Source: Cryptomeria japonica (taxonomy: Eukaryota > Streptophyta > Pinopsida > Cupressales > Cupressaceae). From it: 64,000 nucleotides of DNA. Of the stretch, positions 47,058 through 59,723 are shown one piece after another. The stretch lies in NCBI RefSeq assembly GCF_030272615.1, contig NC_081406.1:265765192-265829191 (forward strand), in the 5' to 3' direction. How positions within the stretch are numbered: the first letter of the stretch is position 1; the number at the start of each line of letters is the position of its first letter. The notes under the pieces were generated by a model. It ran no database searches. It saw only the letters and a list, made by a program, of their open reading frames with translations, and was not told the DNA's origin. Made by a program: the position numbers and the translations under genes.

Positions 47058-48504
47058 TGTTGGCAATTGACATTCATCTAGTGAAGTTTGGTGCATGGAT
47101 AATAGTTTACGGTTGTCATTGATGAGAACTCTTCATGAGAATCCTATCCGATAGCTATAGTTTTTAGAGAAGTGGTCTGATAACCAGTAATCTAGCTCTG
47201 ATAATTTAGGCTGAGTAGAGTAGTTTCGGTCTGGTGTTGTTATATGGAGCCTAATCAGACTCAGAGGTTAAAATTTTCCCTACTTCTATTGTCGCGATTT
47301 CCCCCTTTATTTTTTGACGGGGGTTTGGGGGCAGCGCCCCCAAGTTGGGGTCAAGGGGCATCGCCCCTTGTAGGGTCAAGGGCCAAAAATAATTTTATTA
47401 TTTTACAAAAGGCATCGGGTGTTATTTTTCTATTGGTTGACATGGTGTAACCCTAATTTTGTAATAGACACAAGTCTTGATAAAAAGGCTAAGGGTTAGG
47501 GTTTTTTTCTGTAGAATTTTGTAGCGGTATTGAGTTGCAAGGGGATTGCTGGTTGTAATCGGTTTTGATTTACTGGATAATAATATTGGACTCTTTGTTT
47601 GGTGGATGTAGCCCAAGATTGGGTGAACCATGTTAAATATTGTCTCTTCATTGTTATTATTTTTGTGTTTTTGTTCATTCTTGTATTTTATAATTATTTG
47701 CATATAATTGATATTTTTTGCATGTAATTCCTAACATCTAGAAGCTTTCAAGTGATTGCGGTGGTGAGATACATGCATGGGATGATAGGGCTGGCATATA
47801 GAAATCATTTTATTCTATTTGGGTGATCCACACGTGTTTTTGGTGATTCGGTTCAAGCTGACTCATTTTTACACGCTACATTATAGGTTGACTTGATAAT
47901 TGTTTATTTTGTGGTTGCAGTATATAAGATCGATGTATAAGGTCTTTTTGATGTATGGTATGAAGTAATACGAGCGAGTAGTGATTGATAAACCTTTTTG
48001 GCATAGTTTCATGTGCGCATTCTTGATTCGATAGCTGACTGAGACAAAAAATAGAGCAGAGTTGCAGAGCAGATACAACAAGAGTTATTGCACTTAATTA
48101 GATCTCATCCAGGCATTGTTTGATGCTATTTTGGAGTTCAATCATTTTAATTCATCATTGTAAATGATTTCTAAGGCAATGAGCCTTCTGGGGTTGTAGC
48201 CCTTATTGTAATTGAGTTGTAAGCTCTAGGCAGTGTGCCCGAATGCAAATTGCATTCCCCTTTTGTAATATTGTTTTTCTACTGGTCATAGTAGAATAAT
48301 ATTGTGGGTTCAAATCCCATTGTGGTTTTTTCCATTTAGGTTTCCACATAAAAATCCCGATGTTATGATTTTGTGGTTGATTATCTTGTGTTTCTGCATC
48401 TTACTTTCTTACATATGCTTTCGATTGTTTGAGAATAAGTCAAAAAATTTGTTTGCCGGTAGATCACTGATTCACCCCCCTCCCAGTGATGCTTGATTCC
48501 AACA
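47058..48504 (+). repeat. Solo LTR I
   Basis: It is flanked by ACATT at 47053-47057 and 48505-48509. It starts TGTTGGCAATTGACATT and ends GATTCCAACA. Near the end it has CACTGATTCACCCCCCTCC and TGTGGTTTTTTCC, the copia-type LTR motifs. A GC-rich hairpin-like block (GGGGGCAGCGCCCCC) lies near 47328. There is no coding. Confidence 0.85.
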
Positions 48505-48509
48505 ACATT

Positions 48510-49724
48510 TGTATTGAAAATAACGTATTGGAACCTTTCCCTAATTGAGGTAGATTCCTTTTGGGACCATTGGATCCTAGGGAGTGGAGTTTCAACAATT
48601 TTACCTTGTACTTATCTATGATATACTACATCATCTTCATGCTCCATGGTGTTAGGGATATTTGCTAGATCAATGTTTTCAATTTTCTCAAGTGTGAGCT
48701 GATTGTAATCCAATATCCTTACATCTTCATCGCTCATGCATTCTTCCAAAATATCTTCAATTGTGTGTACAAGTGTATAACTCTTTTTGAGTTTGTTTTT
48801 CATGCCAAAGTAATCAAAGTCTTCTCTCCTCTTGAATGCTTTCATGGTTACCCATTGCATTTCATTTTCCATTTTTTTAGCCTTGTAAGATGTAATCACT
48901 AAGTAAGAACCAATTGCAATAGGGAATTTGAAAATTTCTTTATGTGCTTTAGATTGTTGGCCATGAACAATTATGATCTGTCGGCTCAACTCCATCAAAA
49001 AAATCTTATCGCTTGGGTACTTGGGAAACATGAAGGGTTCTCCTTCATAGCAACCAATCTTGATGTAAGAAAAAGTGGGAAAGTAAAGAATAAGACATCC
49101 ATACTTATTTACTATGTTTTAGGCCTCCTCTGAAACTCTTCTTTTTTCTAGGCTTCGATCAAGTGAGCACAAAAATCCAAAGAAAGCATTGTTGGCCCTT
49201 AAAAAATGATTTAGCGTAAGGGTAATACTTATAAACAGGGACAACATTTTTGTCTCGCTTTGTGGTAAGGCCCGAAAAATATCTCATAGATACAACAACA
49301 TATACCAAGTAAGAAGTCATATAAAATTTCAAGGTAGTAGTCACCTGGGATAGCTGCTCATAGTTTGAGTCACTAATTAGCTCTCCCTAATAGATCATAT
49401 CCTTTCCCTTCCTAAATATTTGAATGAATTTAAACATCCAATCTTGAAATACATTTGATTCGTTAGGAGAGTTATCATATCTCCTATTTTCTCCCTGAAA
49501 TCACATTTGTTTAGAAACTTAGACCATTTGGTAGTTGTAGCTCTAGAAGCCTCGAACAAATTAGTATTTATGCTCTTTGTAAATTCTTCAGTGTTCTTAT
49601 CATAATATTCTTGAGCCATCTCAAAGGAAACATCTACATACTCCTCTACATTTGGACATCTGAATATTTTGTCAAAGACCTCTACATCCAATCTAATAAT
49701 CACCTTCTCGTTCGAATGTTTGAT
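48510..49724 (-). pseudogene. K ORF-X, N-terminal and central part (copy 3)
   Basis: On the minus strand the pieces are NEKVIIRLDVEVFDKIFRCP, SFEMAQEYYDKN, GELISDSNYEQL, KFYMTSYLVYVV followed by VPVYKYYP, and MFPKYPSDKIFLMELSRQI. They match, in order, LLAINREVIASVFKIPD, AELIADS, NFFMSSYLLYCL with VFEFYP, and KLPHFYSDCFVLAEVCRQL of E. Several stops and shifts are present, for example at 49395, 49159 and 48612. The collinear match with E is what supports coding; on its own each piece is short. Confidence 0.6.
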
Positions 49725-49729
49725 ACTCT

Positions 49730-50637
49730 TTGTGTTGAGAACATAGTTGTACTGAGAAGGAGGTGTGTGGGGGGGGGGGGGGGGGGGGTGAATTTGTATA
49801 ACAAATTTTACTTTTTCAACTTAATATTACAAGCATACAAATTTATCTCAAAACATATTCATTGCATATTAATATTCACATGAGAACTAACTATTATTAA
49901 CACAAATAGAACACAAGAAATATACACGTGGAGACCCTTTTAGGAGAAAACCATGAAAAAATAACTTCCTTATATAAAATACACTCTTTTACAAATTCAT
50001 AGATATCAATCCACTAGAGGCACCAACCCCTCATTCTATTTGTGATACACTTTTCCACTAGAGGCACCAAATCCTCATTCTAATTTGTGAGCACTTGCTC
50101 ACTAGATGCACCAACCCCTCGTTCAAATTTCCACCTTTTCATAAATGATGGATAATCCTATTCTTCAAAAATTATATTATAATTCACTTTTCAAATTGTT
50201 ATGCTCTTCTCAAATTTTCTATAACCGGGTAATAAATCTATCACAAGGTCATCACAAGATCTTCACATGAATTTTCTATAAGACTCAAACGTGATATAGC
50301 TTGATCATAAATTTGTCATGAATATGATTTCAAACTCCTTATATAAATATTCTATTTATCTTCTCATACTCTCTTTTGAATCTTCTCATAAACCCCTCAA
50401 AATATTTCTCCTATATTGTTCATAGGTCTGCTCCAATAATTGCTCTTATATTCTAGATAGGTTTGCCTTATAAATGATCTTTTATATTTCCTTCATACAA
50501 AAATTTGATATACTCTTCTTCACCAATCTGCATATAATTTTCTTCTTAAATCTCAATACATACTCCTTAACTATGATATTCTATTATTATTTAGTTTCTT
50601 CACATATTCTTCCTATCAAATCTTAGACAACCTTATA

Positions 50638-50715
<78 letters not shown>

Positions 50716-51363
50716 CTCTCTATTGACAACCCCACACTATATCCTACTTCACAAAATAAGCTCTTCTGTATATCTTTTCATGTAAAGGTCATACCCCTTT
50801 AAAAATTAAGAGACACAACTTTTATTTATTACTTGCACCACCTTTTGTTAATCCTTATTAATTTCTTCATTCTTCTAATCACATCTTTTGACTAGTCTTT
50901 AATTAATATTGTACCACTATATAACTAAGACAAATTTTTCTTACATGGAACATATTTGTCTTATATGAAGCTGTTATATTTGTCATATTTGTCATATTTG
51001 TCTTAGATGAAGTGGCCAGACCTTAGAGAACCTTTGATTGATTTAAATCTTTATTAACATAACATTACCTTCATAAATTGTTGCTTGATACTTTCTCTAG
51101 TTTGTTTTTTTATTGTTTTGTCTTAGCTTGATTTGTCTTGTTTAGCTTTTGTCTTTTCCTTCATTTTCATTGTTAATTTGTTTTTGTCTTTAGTATTAAT
51201 AACTAATATATTACTGGTAAAGCATGACTTGGGTTTCCATGCAACAAATCTTGTAATTCAAGTCCATGATCAACATAAATCTACTTAATGCATCTTAGAC
51301 TTAAAATTGTCAAGTGTTCTTCAAATTCTTCAAAAACCATCTTTGTTAGTTGTGCTCTCAACA
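49730..51363 (-). repeat. Solo LTR J
   Basis: ACTCT flanks it at 49725-49729 and 51364-51368. The ends form an inverted pair TGTTGAGA/TCTCAACA (49733 and 51363), with three extra bases on the left. It has the C-rich end motif on the minus strand, expanded to a G20 run at 49769-49788 on the plus strand, and a TA microsatellite. It is about 1.6 kb with no coding. Confidence 0.7.
50642..50711. repeat. (TA)n microsatellite
   Basis: An uninterrupted run of about 35 TA units lies inside solo LTR J. Confidence 0.95.
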
Positions 51364-51368
51364 ACTCT

Positions 51369-52422
51369 TTTATATGTGTAGTCAGTCATTCCTCTATTGC
51401 AAGGTCAATACCATAGATGGCAATTGGTTTTAGGCAATTCTTAGCTAGCAAATAGTAACAAAGTGTGCAAAGATTAAAGTCAAGCAGACAAAAATTTAAA
51501 ATTGGCTTTGTCCATTATTATTCAATTTATCTATTAACATGCAACATTGATCATGGTGTAGAGGATGAGATTTGCTACCCTTGATGTGATGAACTTCAAG
51601 GAACAAACCAACCTTCGCTCTACCTCACTTTACTGGCACTAAAGGTGGGCCAGGAGATGCAAAGTACAAAACTAAACAACTCACTCCACAAAGAACCCTG
51701 AAACAAACTTTGCTAAGTCTCTTCTCTTAGGAAGAATGCGCAAAACTGGGACACCAACATAGTACGTTAACGTCTGGTACGGATAGAGCATTGAGACCGT
51801 ACAATGGATGTGGATGTGACAATATGACTAAAATATTGATGTTACGCTAAATAAAACAAAAAGAGCATAATACAAACAACTAAAGGAAGACAATAAAATA
51901 TAAAGGAAGCTTACAACTAGTCCATGATTGAAGCCTCTAGTGAAATGAACTCCTTCCCCCAATCATGAACCTGCGCATAGAGAAAAGAAAAAATGTTGGG
52001 GTTGTCTTAAGAGGTCTACCTCAGTTAGACTCCTAGTTCGATATTTCCACTTCCACGAACAACCAAGATAATTGCCACAAATGAAAGGAAAAATGATAAA
52101 GATGAAGATAGATAACCAAGACAACTGATATGATAGTTGGAAACAATAGATATGCAAACAAAAAAATATAGAAAGAGAACTCCCTTCAACGCTCAAGAAA
52201 CTATCACTCGGATAAATGGAGTTGAGTTCCAAGAGCTCTCTGAAGATTTTGATATTGGTGGATGCTAGATAGAAAACCTATAAGAGAGATGTAGAAACCA
52301 TGCCAAGAGCTTCAAAAATTCACCAAGTGATCAAGAAGTCCCCAAAAATATTCAAATGAGTGAAATATAGACCTTTGGGAAGAATCCCAATGGTGGTCGC
52401 CATGAAAAACCTTTCATTTGAG
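51369..52422 (-). other. Upstream flank of K, no supported gene
   Basis: About 1.05 kb lies between LTR J and LTR Q. By position it should hold the 5' part of the K unit. I see only short interrupted frames and no promoter I can defend. Confidence 0.4.
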
Positions 52423-52871
52423 TGTTACACTTGTGCTTGGAAGAATTTTTAATCCTTCACTAGATTTGGTGTAGGTGTTTGTGGATAGTGGTACAAAGAT
52501 CTTTTACCAGATCCGTTGTAAGTTTTGTGAGTTGTGATTTGAGCTTAACTTGAAATTAAATTAATGCATTTGGAGATGCAACTTTCTTGAGTTCATTTTT
52601 ACTTGTTGCAGTGAGAATTTTGACAATAAGCCATCTTTGTAATCTTGCAGTGAGCATTCCGGTAGTGAGACATTTTTATAATTTGGTAGTGAGCCAACCA
52701 ATAGTGAGCCACCTATTTTATGGACTGGATCTTAATAACCTGGTAGTTATATTAGCTTGAGAGATAACACTCTTCGTGGTTTTTCCCATTTGGGTTTTCC
52801 ATGTATAAAATCCAGTGTTCCATTTGTAGTTGTGTTTTCATGTTTATTCTACATTTGTTGTTGCATGTTTG
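52423..52871 (+). repeat. LTR Q, left part (related to the D LTR), interrupted by element C
   Basis: It starts TGTTACACTTG (TGTTAGACTTG in D) and matches the 3' half of the D LTR from about 52460, including GTTTTGTGAGTTG, ACTTGTTGCAGT and GTGGTTTTTCCCATTTGGG. Roughly 600 bases present in D are missing. The right part lies at 59594-59723. Confidence 0.65.
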
Positions 52872-53788
52872 TGTTGGGATCCAAGAACATTGAGAGGGGG
52901 GGATCAGTGTTCTGCCGGAATGAACAATTTTTAACTTTCTAGACCATGCATATATATACCGGTAAACAGATAAACATATAACAAGAAGCAAATAAACCAT
53001 CTACATAAATGAACACCATAACACACATAATTTATATGTGGAAAACCTCAATGAGGAAAAACCACAATGGGATTTGTGACCCACAATATCAGTTCACTGG
53101 CCATATGAAAATATATTACATATAATAGGGGCTTGCACTTGCAAGAAGGCACACTTCCTAAAGCATACTTCTCATCACTAAAGAGCCTCGCTGACTACAA
53201 GCTTTTTGCCAAAGTAAATTACTAAAAAAATGAACTCAAGAATGCATCTGCTATGCCAAATAGAGTTCCAGTTCTAGTTTTGGTTCTTCTTTGTATCGAT
53301 TCATAAACTCTGAACTACTACCGGTATCTCTTCTCCTCCAAGAATGCTTTCCAAGCTATCTAGAGATCATTGCATGATATAGCATTCACATACAAAATGA
53401 TCTCCATACATATATTTCACATCATATAGTTTTGCTATATTCTCCTATATCCACATATATTATATCTCTCATTTCCTCTATCAAAATAACCTAGAAGACT
53501 GACCTATATACCTATTACAAATTATATGCCTTATATCGACTTACAATACATTTACAAAAATGTCGGCCTTGACAATATTAATTATAAAATGATTTAAGTA
53601 AATCCTCCTTGATGTCGGCTTCCAAATAAGTGTTGATGTCGATGCCAGTGCTGGTGTCGGTGTAGGCCTGAATGCTCCAAAGCCGGTATCTGCCGGTATA
53701 TGCTTCCTAGTGCCGGTTTATGACTTCCATCATATCTTGTTGCCATCAATGGCAACAAAACGGATCCAATGTGTGTCAATTGCCAACA
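52872..53788 (-). repeat. 3' LTR of element C
   Basis: It is 917 bases, matching 58681-59593. It contains the complement of the TTTTTCC motif (GAGGAAAAACCAC near 53052) and several CCGGTA words. Confidence 0.9.
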
Positions 53789-53935
53789 ATCTCCTCCTTT
53801 GGCATTGATGGCAATACTCATGTGAAAAATGAATTCCCTGCCGATATGCTCCCCTTGAGCTATTTACTCCATCTGAAATGTGTTCCATGATATTTTTCAC
53901 ATATGAACATACTCCCCCTTTGACATTAATGCCAA
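53789..53935 (-). promoter_or_regulatory. Polypurine tract cluster of element C
   Basis: On the plus strand CTCCTCCTTTGGCATTG abuts the LTR, with TGCTCCCCTTGAG near 53849 and ACTCCCCCTTTGAC near 53911 behind it. These are the same modules as in A, B and D. Confidence 0.65.
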
Positions 53936-54044
53936 AGACCGGTGAAAGAGTAAAAGAAATAAAAGAATACTGTTAGTTTCACTGGAGCTTAGTCATCTTT
54001 AGGATTTCCGGGTATGCTTTTTGCAACAACTGAAGATATGTATC

Positions 54045-57000
54045 TCAGCCGGATTTAAAGGTATCAGAAATAGATGCAAGTCCACTTAGTAAGTGGGCAA
54101 GTGTTTCTTTCTCTTGGATATCTTCTGGTGTGGGTTTAGCTATCATATCCATGCACTCTTTCTTGTGAACACCCAATGAATCTAGTCTCGGACTTATCAA
54201 TCCTCTTAGATTTCTTGCTCTCCTCATGATTTTATCTCTCTCCTCAAAAGAAAAAAATTGGTTCTCCAAGGACAAAATTTGTCCATCAACAGGTGTGGTT
54301 AGTGTAGTCAATCCATCAAAAGAGTTAGAAATTTTATCCATCTTATCATATAACTCCTTCAATCTGCTATTTACATTAACTATAAGACTTTCTATGTTAC
54401 AACACACTCTGTAGATATGTGTACATTGTTTTAAACAAACCTCAATAGGGACAAGTTTGTCCTCAATTTTCTTCTTCCTTGTTTCTATAAGCTGATCAAA
54501 AGTTGTTCTTTTCACTGCTATGAAATTGTCCAAAGCTTGTCAGTCTGCTATCTGCCTCAAAGATTGAAAATTGTTGGATATGTGCTCTGTTAGAGTCTTG
54601 ACCTTACCGAAAGGGATTGCTCCATCTTCAATCTAACAGTAAGGTAATAATCTGGGTAATACAGAGACTGATTGATCAATTAATCCTTTATCTACAATAC
54701 CTTCCTTCAGTAATTTCTGAGTACCCATCATCATTAATTCAATTGGACTCAACTCCGAGACTGATTTCTTCTCAACCTGAGAAGTGTCAATTGCCAAAAC
54801 ATTTGTTGGGGAATCCATTTTACCTGCCAGTATGGACTCAATGGATTTTACCTTGTCCATCTCAACCTCTATTGCACTGGTGGCTTCACCACTTGGTGTA
54901 GTGTCGGTTACTATCGGTAGAGTATTATCCACAAAATTTCTAGTGTCTTGTACATTGTCTTGCTAAAAAATGGTCTCTGTCGGTACATACTTTAAACTCT
55001 CCTTAGCAGTCAGTTATGTTTGAGTATCTGTAGTTACTGTCAGTTGTGTCAAAATTGGAGTTGAACTGCCCAAAATACCTTTCCCTTTTGATTTGTCAGG
55101 ATTGGTGGAAGATGTTGCCCTTGAAAATTCTTCTTGAGATGTGAGAAAGTTTGGGTTTTTCTGAAAGAATTTGGTCCATCCCTTACTTGTCTCATTTACC
55201 ACCTCATTTACTCTCCCCATCACAAGGCTTATCTGTTGAGATTTACTGCTGAATATCGACCTATTTGCAATGTCAATACATTTTTTCATTTCCTCATTAT
55301 TTACAGTACCACACAATTCCAAAAGTGCAACTTCTTTGATCTCCCTATCTCTCTTGACAACGTCAAGTCTCCTAGCTTCAAGTTTATTATACAAGGATAA
55401 AGGTATCTCCTTCAAAATTTCAAGATGTCTATATACAACAAAATAGCCTCTTCTAATTCACTTTGCTCATTCTCTTCTAAATCTTCATAATACTTAGATA
55501 TATTTTTTAATATTCCATCTTTTGTAATTTCATCAATAAGCTCAGCACAAGTCATTGTGGTCTAACCAGTTACAGTATCATCACCTTTCTGCTTTTTGCT
55601 TATGGTTGTCGGTGTGACTAGTTTCCTCTTCTGCATAGGCTTCCTTGCCGGTGATGGAGGTGCAATAGGATTAGTTACCTTTCTAACAAGTCTCCTCCTA
55701 GGATCTGCCTTCTTCTGCTCTACCGGTGGTTTTACCACATTCTTCCTTTGTACCCTTCTAAAAGCTAGGGGTTCATTATCCTCAAGATCAGAGTCAGAAG
55801 TCATAGGGGAAATGTGAACTTGTGGCTTCTTCACTTCTGCAGTACCAACCTCTATCGATTTAGCAGCCTATTTTGATTTAGAGCCCAACTAAGTGTCTAT
55901 CTTATAAAGCACATCTTGTACATATGCAAACATCTTTTCTATTTTCTTTTCTCTTCTCTTCCTATTAAAACTGGTTTTCACTTCAAGAGCCCTCTCTCCT
56001 GCTGTACCAAAATGTTTTGTCTTATCATCTAATGGGGCATCTAACATCTTTGCATACAGTTCAAAAATGCTATCATCCACCTCATATCCAAGCTCAGTAA
56101 CCTAGATTTGCCTAGGTTCAACTACTTCCATAAGAGTTTCATCAGTTTTTACCATGAAATAGATATCAGTGGAATACTTCTCCACAAGGTTCTTTGAAAT
56201 TCTCTCCCCTTTCCTCATGTTTTCTTGAAAATTCTTAAAATACCCCCAAAGTTTCTCATCTCTGTTGTTATCAAGACCGGTGATAGCTTCCTTGATCTGC
56301 ATACCTACCAGTATGTCATGAGCCCAATGCTTCTTCCCTATACTGGGTAGCTCATTTAGAAAGTAAAGCATTAAACAAACAATCAAGTTTCCATATCTAA
56401 AGGTGCCTTTCTTGACTCCTTTGATCTTTCCAAGGTTTAACATCAACTCACTCCTCATCCACTCACATAAATCATATTTCACATTATTCCTTAGCATTTG
56501 ATATGCGGGATGAATGCATGAAATAGCAACAAAATTCAATCGGTTGGATTGAGTTACCTTGTAACCTATGATCATGCTTGAAAACTTTATATCTGTGTTG
56601 GTGATTGTGCTTATCCTCATTGATCTGCTATCAAGTGTAGCACCAGTGAGTTTTTCTACCTCTATGTTGGAAATTTTCTTACCAGGTTCTTGTCCGACCC
56701 TGGGTAAGTCAGTGACAACTTGAATTGCCTCCTTCATGATCATGTAAGGTCTATCTAGCCAAATAAATTCATTGTGAACCCTACTCAAAACGTATTTGAT
56801 CACCTCATCCTTGAATTCCGGTATGTACAAAATACCGATTAACCCCAGATCCTCAATTGCTTTGAATTCTGGTTTGATGGCTCCAGAGTCTCCCAGTATC
56901 ACAGATTGATATATGTTTTTGATGTCTTCAGTGCCTAAATCCTCAAGGGTGCAGTGAATGTATGCCCTCACATCTTCAACATACATTACGCCATCATGAA

Positions 57001-57136
57001 CCCTAGAGAATGCTCCCGCAGAGTCTTCCTTTTTAGCAATTTTGGGAACCTCCTTAAATACTGGCCTTAACCTATCCTTGACTTTGACAATGGTGGGATT
57101 TACAATAAAAGTAGGAGCTGAAGATCCAAATGCCAT
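54045..57136 (-). pseudogene. C ORF2: unrecognised protein of the two-ORF family
   Basis: It starts at the ATG at 57136 (MAFGSSAPTF) and is open for 344 codons, then TAGs at 56102, 55889 and 55562, a frameshift near 55.4-55.5 kb, and stops near 55014 and 54633, ending at 54045. The first 344 codons are the cleanest copy of the conserved domain: FIVNPTIVKVKDRLRP, VLSRVHNEFIWLDRPY, MIIGYKVTQSNRLN, YDLCEWM, FRYGNLIVCLMLYF, MEVVEPR. Then come basic linkers (RKPMQKRKLV), a segment IPLSLYNKLEARR with VMGRVNEVV, and a helical tail with heptads. Most stops are TAG, which fits CAG-to-TAG decay. No enzymatic motif is recognised. Confidence 0.75.
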
Positions 57137-57466
57137 GTCGAAAAATACCTGAAAGTAAATGCTGGTGGAAGGTTGATAACTGCTCGAAAGCTTTTCACAA
57201 TGCTTCTACTCGCTCTTGAATCGCCTTTACTTCGCTCTGAATGCTTGAATTCTTGGTGAGTGAAAATGAATTCACTTACCCTCTTTTATTAGCGAATAAA
57301 ACCCTATTTTTTTGTAATAAATGCTTCACCAACAACCCTATAGATGTCGATTTCATAGTTATGTGCCAGGTGAACCTTCATCGACGATGAACACAATTCT
57401 ATAGATCTCTTTCGAGGTAATATACAAAATTTAGCAATGACTTTGCCAACCCCTAAGGCTTATGCC
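57137..57466 (-). promoter_or_regulatory. Spacer of C between ORF1 and ORF2
   Basis: No ORF. On the minus strand it has AATAGGGTTTTATTCGC, then AGAGCGAAG, AAGAGCGAG and CAGGTATTTTTCG just before the ORF2 ATG. The order and the GAGCG and GGTATTT words parallel the A spacer. It may be a promoter and leader for ORF2 (inference). Confidence 0.4.
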
Positions 57467-58606
57467 TCAGTTACCGGTGGAATTTCCTATTAGTGGAGGA
57501 ATACTCTGTTCTACTGGTGGAGTTACTGATATAGATCCATCTCCACTTTGTTCTTCAGATTTTCTAACCCATCTCTTGATGTGATCTTGTTGTATTTCAT
57601 CTACTTTATGCTTTCCTTTCTCATTATCTTTATCATTATTAACCGGTTGAGTCTTTCTTCTGCAATACTTAGCAATATGACCTATTTTGTTGCATGCATA
57701 ACATGTATTATTGTTCTTCTGAATTGCTTTGACATATCCGGTATCATTTCTTGACCTACTATGGTTAGAAAAATGTCCAAACTTTCCACATGCATGACAT
57801 TTAACATTCATTCTGCAGTCTTTTGATCTATGACCATATTTCTTGCACTTTGTGCATTGATCGGGAACAAAATTGTAGTTTTGATTTGCCTTATTTCTAC
57901 ATTGTTTAGCCATATGCCCAAAAGTATTGCAAACAAAACATCTACCATTGAATTTATAAGCATTAGATTGCCTTACCGATTTTCTCTGTTCTGACGAGTT
58001 CTGGATACCGGTTGTTTGATCTTCATTTGCAGTACCAGAGCTTTCATCTTGTACAAATCCAAGTCCTCTAGAATCATCAATCTACCTTTGTCTTTTCAAT
58101 AAGTCATCCAACTGTGCAACATTGATCCTAAAATTTTCTTTATACTCACTTGCAGTAGTCAGATCATCTCTCAGAGTGGTTACTTGTCTTTCAAGTTCTT
58201 GTTCATTGTTTAGGGAGTGTGCCAAATCAGTTCTCAACAAATTATTCTCGTGATTCGATTTGCCACATTCATCAAATTTGTTATTCAGAGATATAACAAG
58301 ATTATCTTCCTTCTTCTTTCTATCCTCAATATCTTTTGATAACCTCATAGTCAGATCTTGCATTTTATTCTTCATGAGCATGTTTGTTGGACTTAGTTTC
58401 TAACATTGTTCCTTAAGAGCATTCTTCTCCTCATCATCTAGTTGTTGCAAAAATTATTTTCTCTTGGCTTGAGTAGATGCTAACCTTTCTTGTAGGATAA
58501 GAATGAATTCATTTGTAGATTTCAATTCTTCTTGCAATTTCAAGTTCTTCATCCTTTCAGCATCATAATCCTCAAGAGCCATCTCAAGTTGTTTCTCCAT
58601 AGCCAT
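57467..58606 (-). pseudogene. C ORF1: coiled-coil plus CCHC zinc-knuckle protein
   Basis: It starts at the ATG at 58606 (MAMEKQLEMALEDYD). A Leu/Glu/Lys heptad coil makes up the first half, with stops near 58454, 58400 and 58082. Then come knuckles CFVCNTFGHMAKQC, CTKCKKYGHRSKDC, a third whose last Cys is Ser, and CYACNKIGHIAKYC. A basic tail (GKHKVDEIQ) and a short Pro/Thr end follow, stopping at 57467. It is collinear with A ORF1. The probable role is RNA binding and particle assembly by analogy with Gag nucleocapsid; there is no capsid-type domain or protease motif. Confidence 0.8.
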
Positions 58607-58660
58607 GTTCAAAGATTCCAGTTTCAGGATCTTCCTCAAGCTGTTAAACTTCTTCTGAGG

Positions 58661-58678
58661 TACCAAGCTCTGATACCA
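58661..58678 (-). promoter_or_regulatory. Primer binding site of element C
   Basis: The minus strand reads TGGTATCAGAGCTTGGTA, two bases after the 5' LTR. The first 12 bases match the initiator-Met tRNA end exactly. Confidence 0.9.
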
Positions 58679-58680
58679 AT

Positions 58681-59593
58681 TGTTGGGATCCAAGAACACT
58701 AAGAGGGGGAGTGAATCAGTGTTCTGCCGGAATGAACACTTTTTTAACTTTCTAGACTATGCATATATTTACCGGTAAATAGATAAACATATAACAAGAA
58801 GCAAATAAACCATCCACATAAATGAACACCATAACACACAAAAATTATATGTGGAAAACCTCAATGAGAAAAAACTACGGTGGGATTTGTGACCTACAAT
58901 ATCAGTTCACTGGCCATATGAAAATATATTACATATAATAGGGGCCTGCACTTGTAGGAAGGCACATTGCCTAGAGCATACTGCTCATCACTAAAGAGCC
59001 TCACTGACTACAAGCTTTCTGCCAAAGTAAATTACTAAAAAAATGAACTCAAGAATGCATCTGCTATGCCAAATAGAGTTCTGGTTCTATTCTGGTTCTT
59101 CTCTGTACCGGTTCATAACTCTAAACTGCTACCGATATATCTTCTCCTCCAAGAATGCTTTCCAAGTTATCTATAGACCATTGCATGATATAGCATTCAC
59201 ATACAAAATGATCTCCATACATATATTTTGCATCATACAGTTCTACTATACTCTCCTATATCCACATATAGCATATGTCTCATTTTCTCTATCAAAATAA
59301 CCTAGCAGACTGACCTATATATCTATTACAAATTATATGCCTTATGTCAGCTTACAATACATTTAAAAAAATGTCGGCCTTGAAAATATTAATTATAAAA
59401 TTATTTAAGTAAATCCTCCTTGATGTCGGCTTCCAAAGAAGTGTTGATGTCGGTGTCGGTGCCAGTGTAGGCCTGAATGCTCCAAAGCCGGTATCTGCCG
59501 GTATATGCTTCCTAGTGCCGGTTTATGACTTCCATCATATCTTGTTGCCATCAATGACAATAAAATGAATCCAATGAGTGTCAATTGCCAACA
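58681..59593 (-). repeat. 5' LTR of element C
   Basis: It is 913 bases from TGTTGGGATCC to TTGCCAACA on the plus strand, matching 52872-53788. On the minus strand it ends with the motif CTGATTCACTCCCCCTCTTAG. Confidence 0.9.
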
Positions 59594-59723
59594 ATTTGAT
59601 ATGCTTAACTGGTAAATTTGGTACATCTTAAAGAGGTCTTGATTTTTGGAGAAAGTTTTAAATTGGTGGGAATACTAATTCACCCCCCCTCTCAGTATTC
59701 CAATCCTTTCAACCAATCCAATA
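59594..59723 (+). repeat. LTR Q, right end
   Basis: It contains GGGAATACTAATTCACCCC and ends CAATCCAATA, matching the end of the D LTR (GGGAATACTAATTCACTCC ... CAATCCAACA). It continues the part at 52423-52871. Confidence 0.65.

Larger units (their letters stand above)
52872..59593 (-). mobile_element. Element C: full-length two-ORF non-autonomous LTR retrotransposon
   Basis: LTRs at 52872-53788 and 58681-59593 are almost identical in layout and share TGTTGGGATCC and TTGCCAACA ends. The flanks are GTTTG and ATTTG, 4 of 5 bases alike. On the minus strand the order is 5' LTR, a perfect primer site, ORF1, spacer, ORF2, polypurine tracts, 3' LTR. It is 6.72 kb, the same size as element A. No pol is present. 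It is inserted in LTR Q. Confidence 0.92.
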
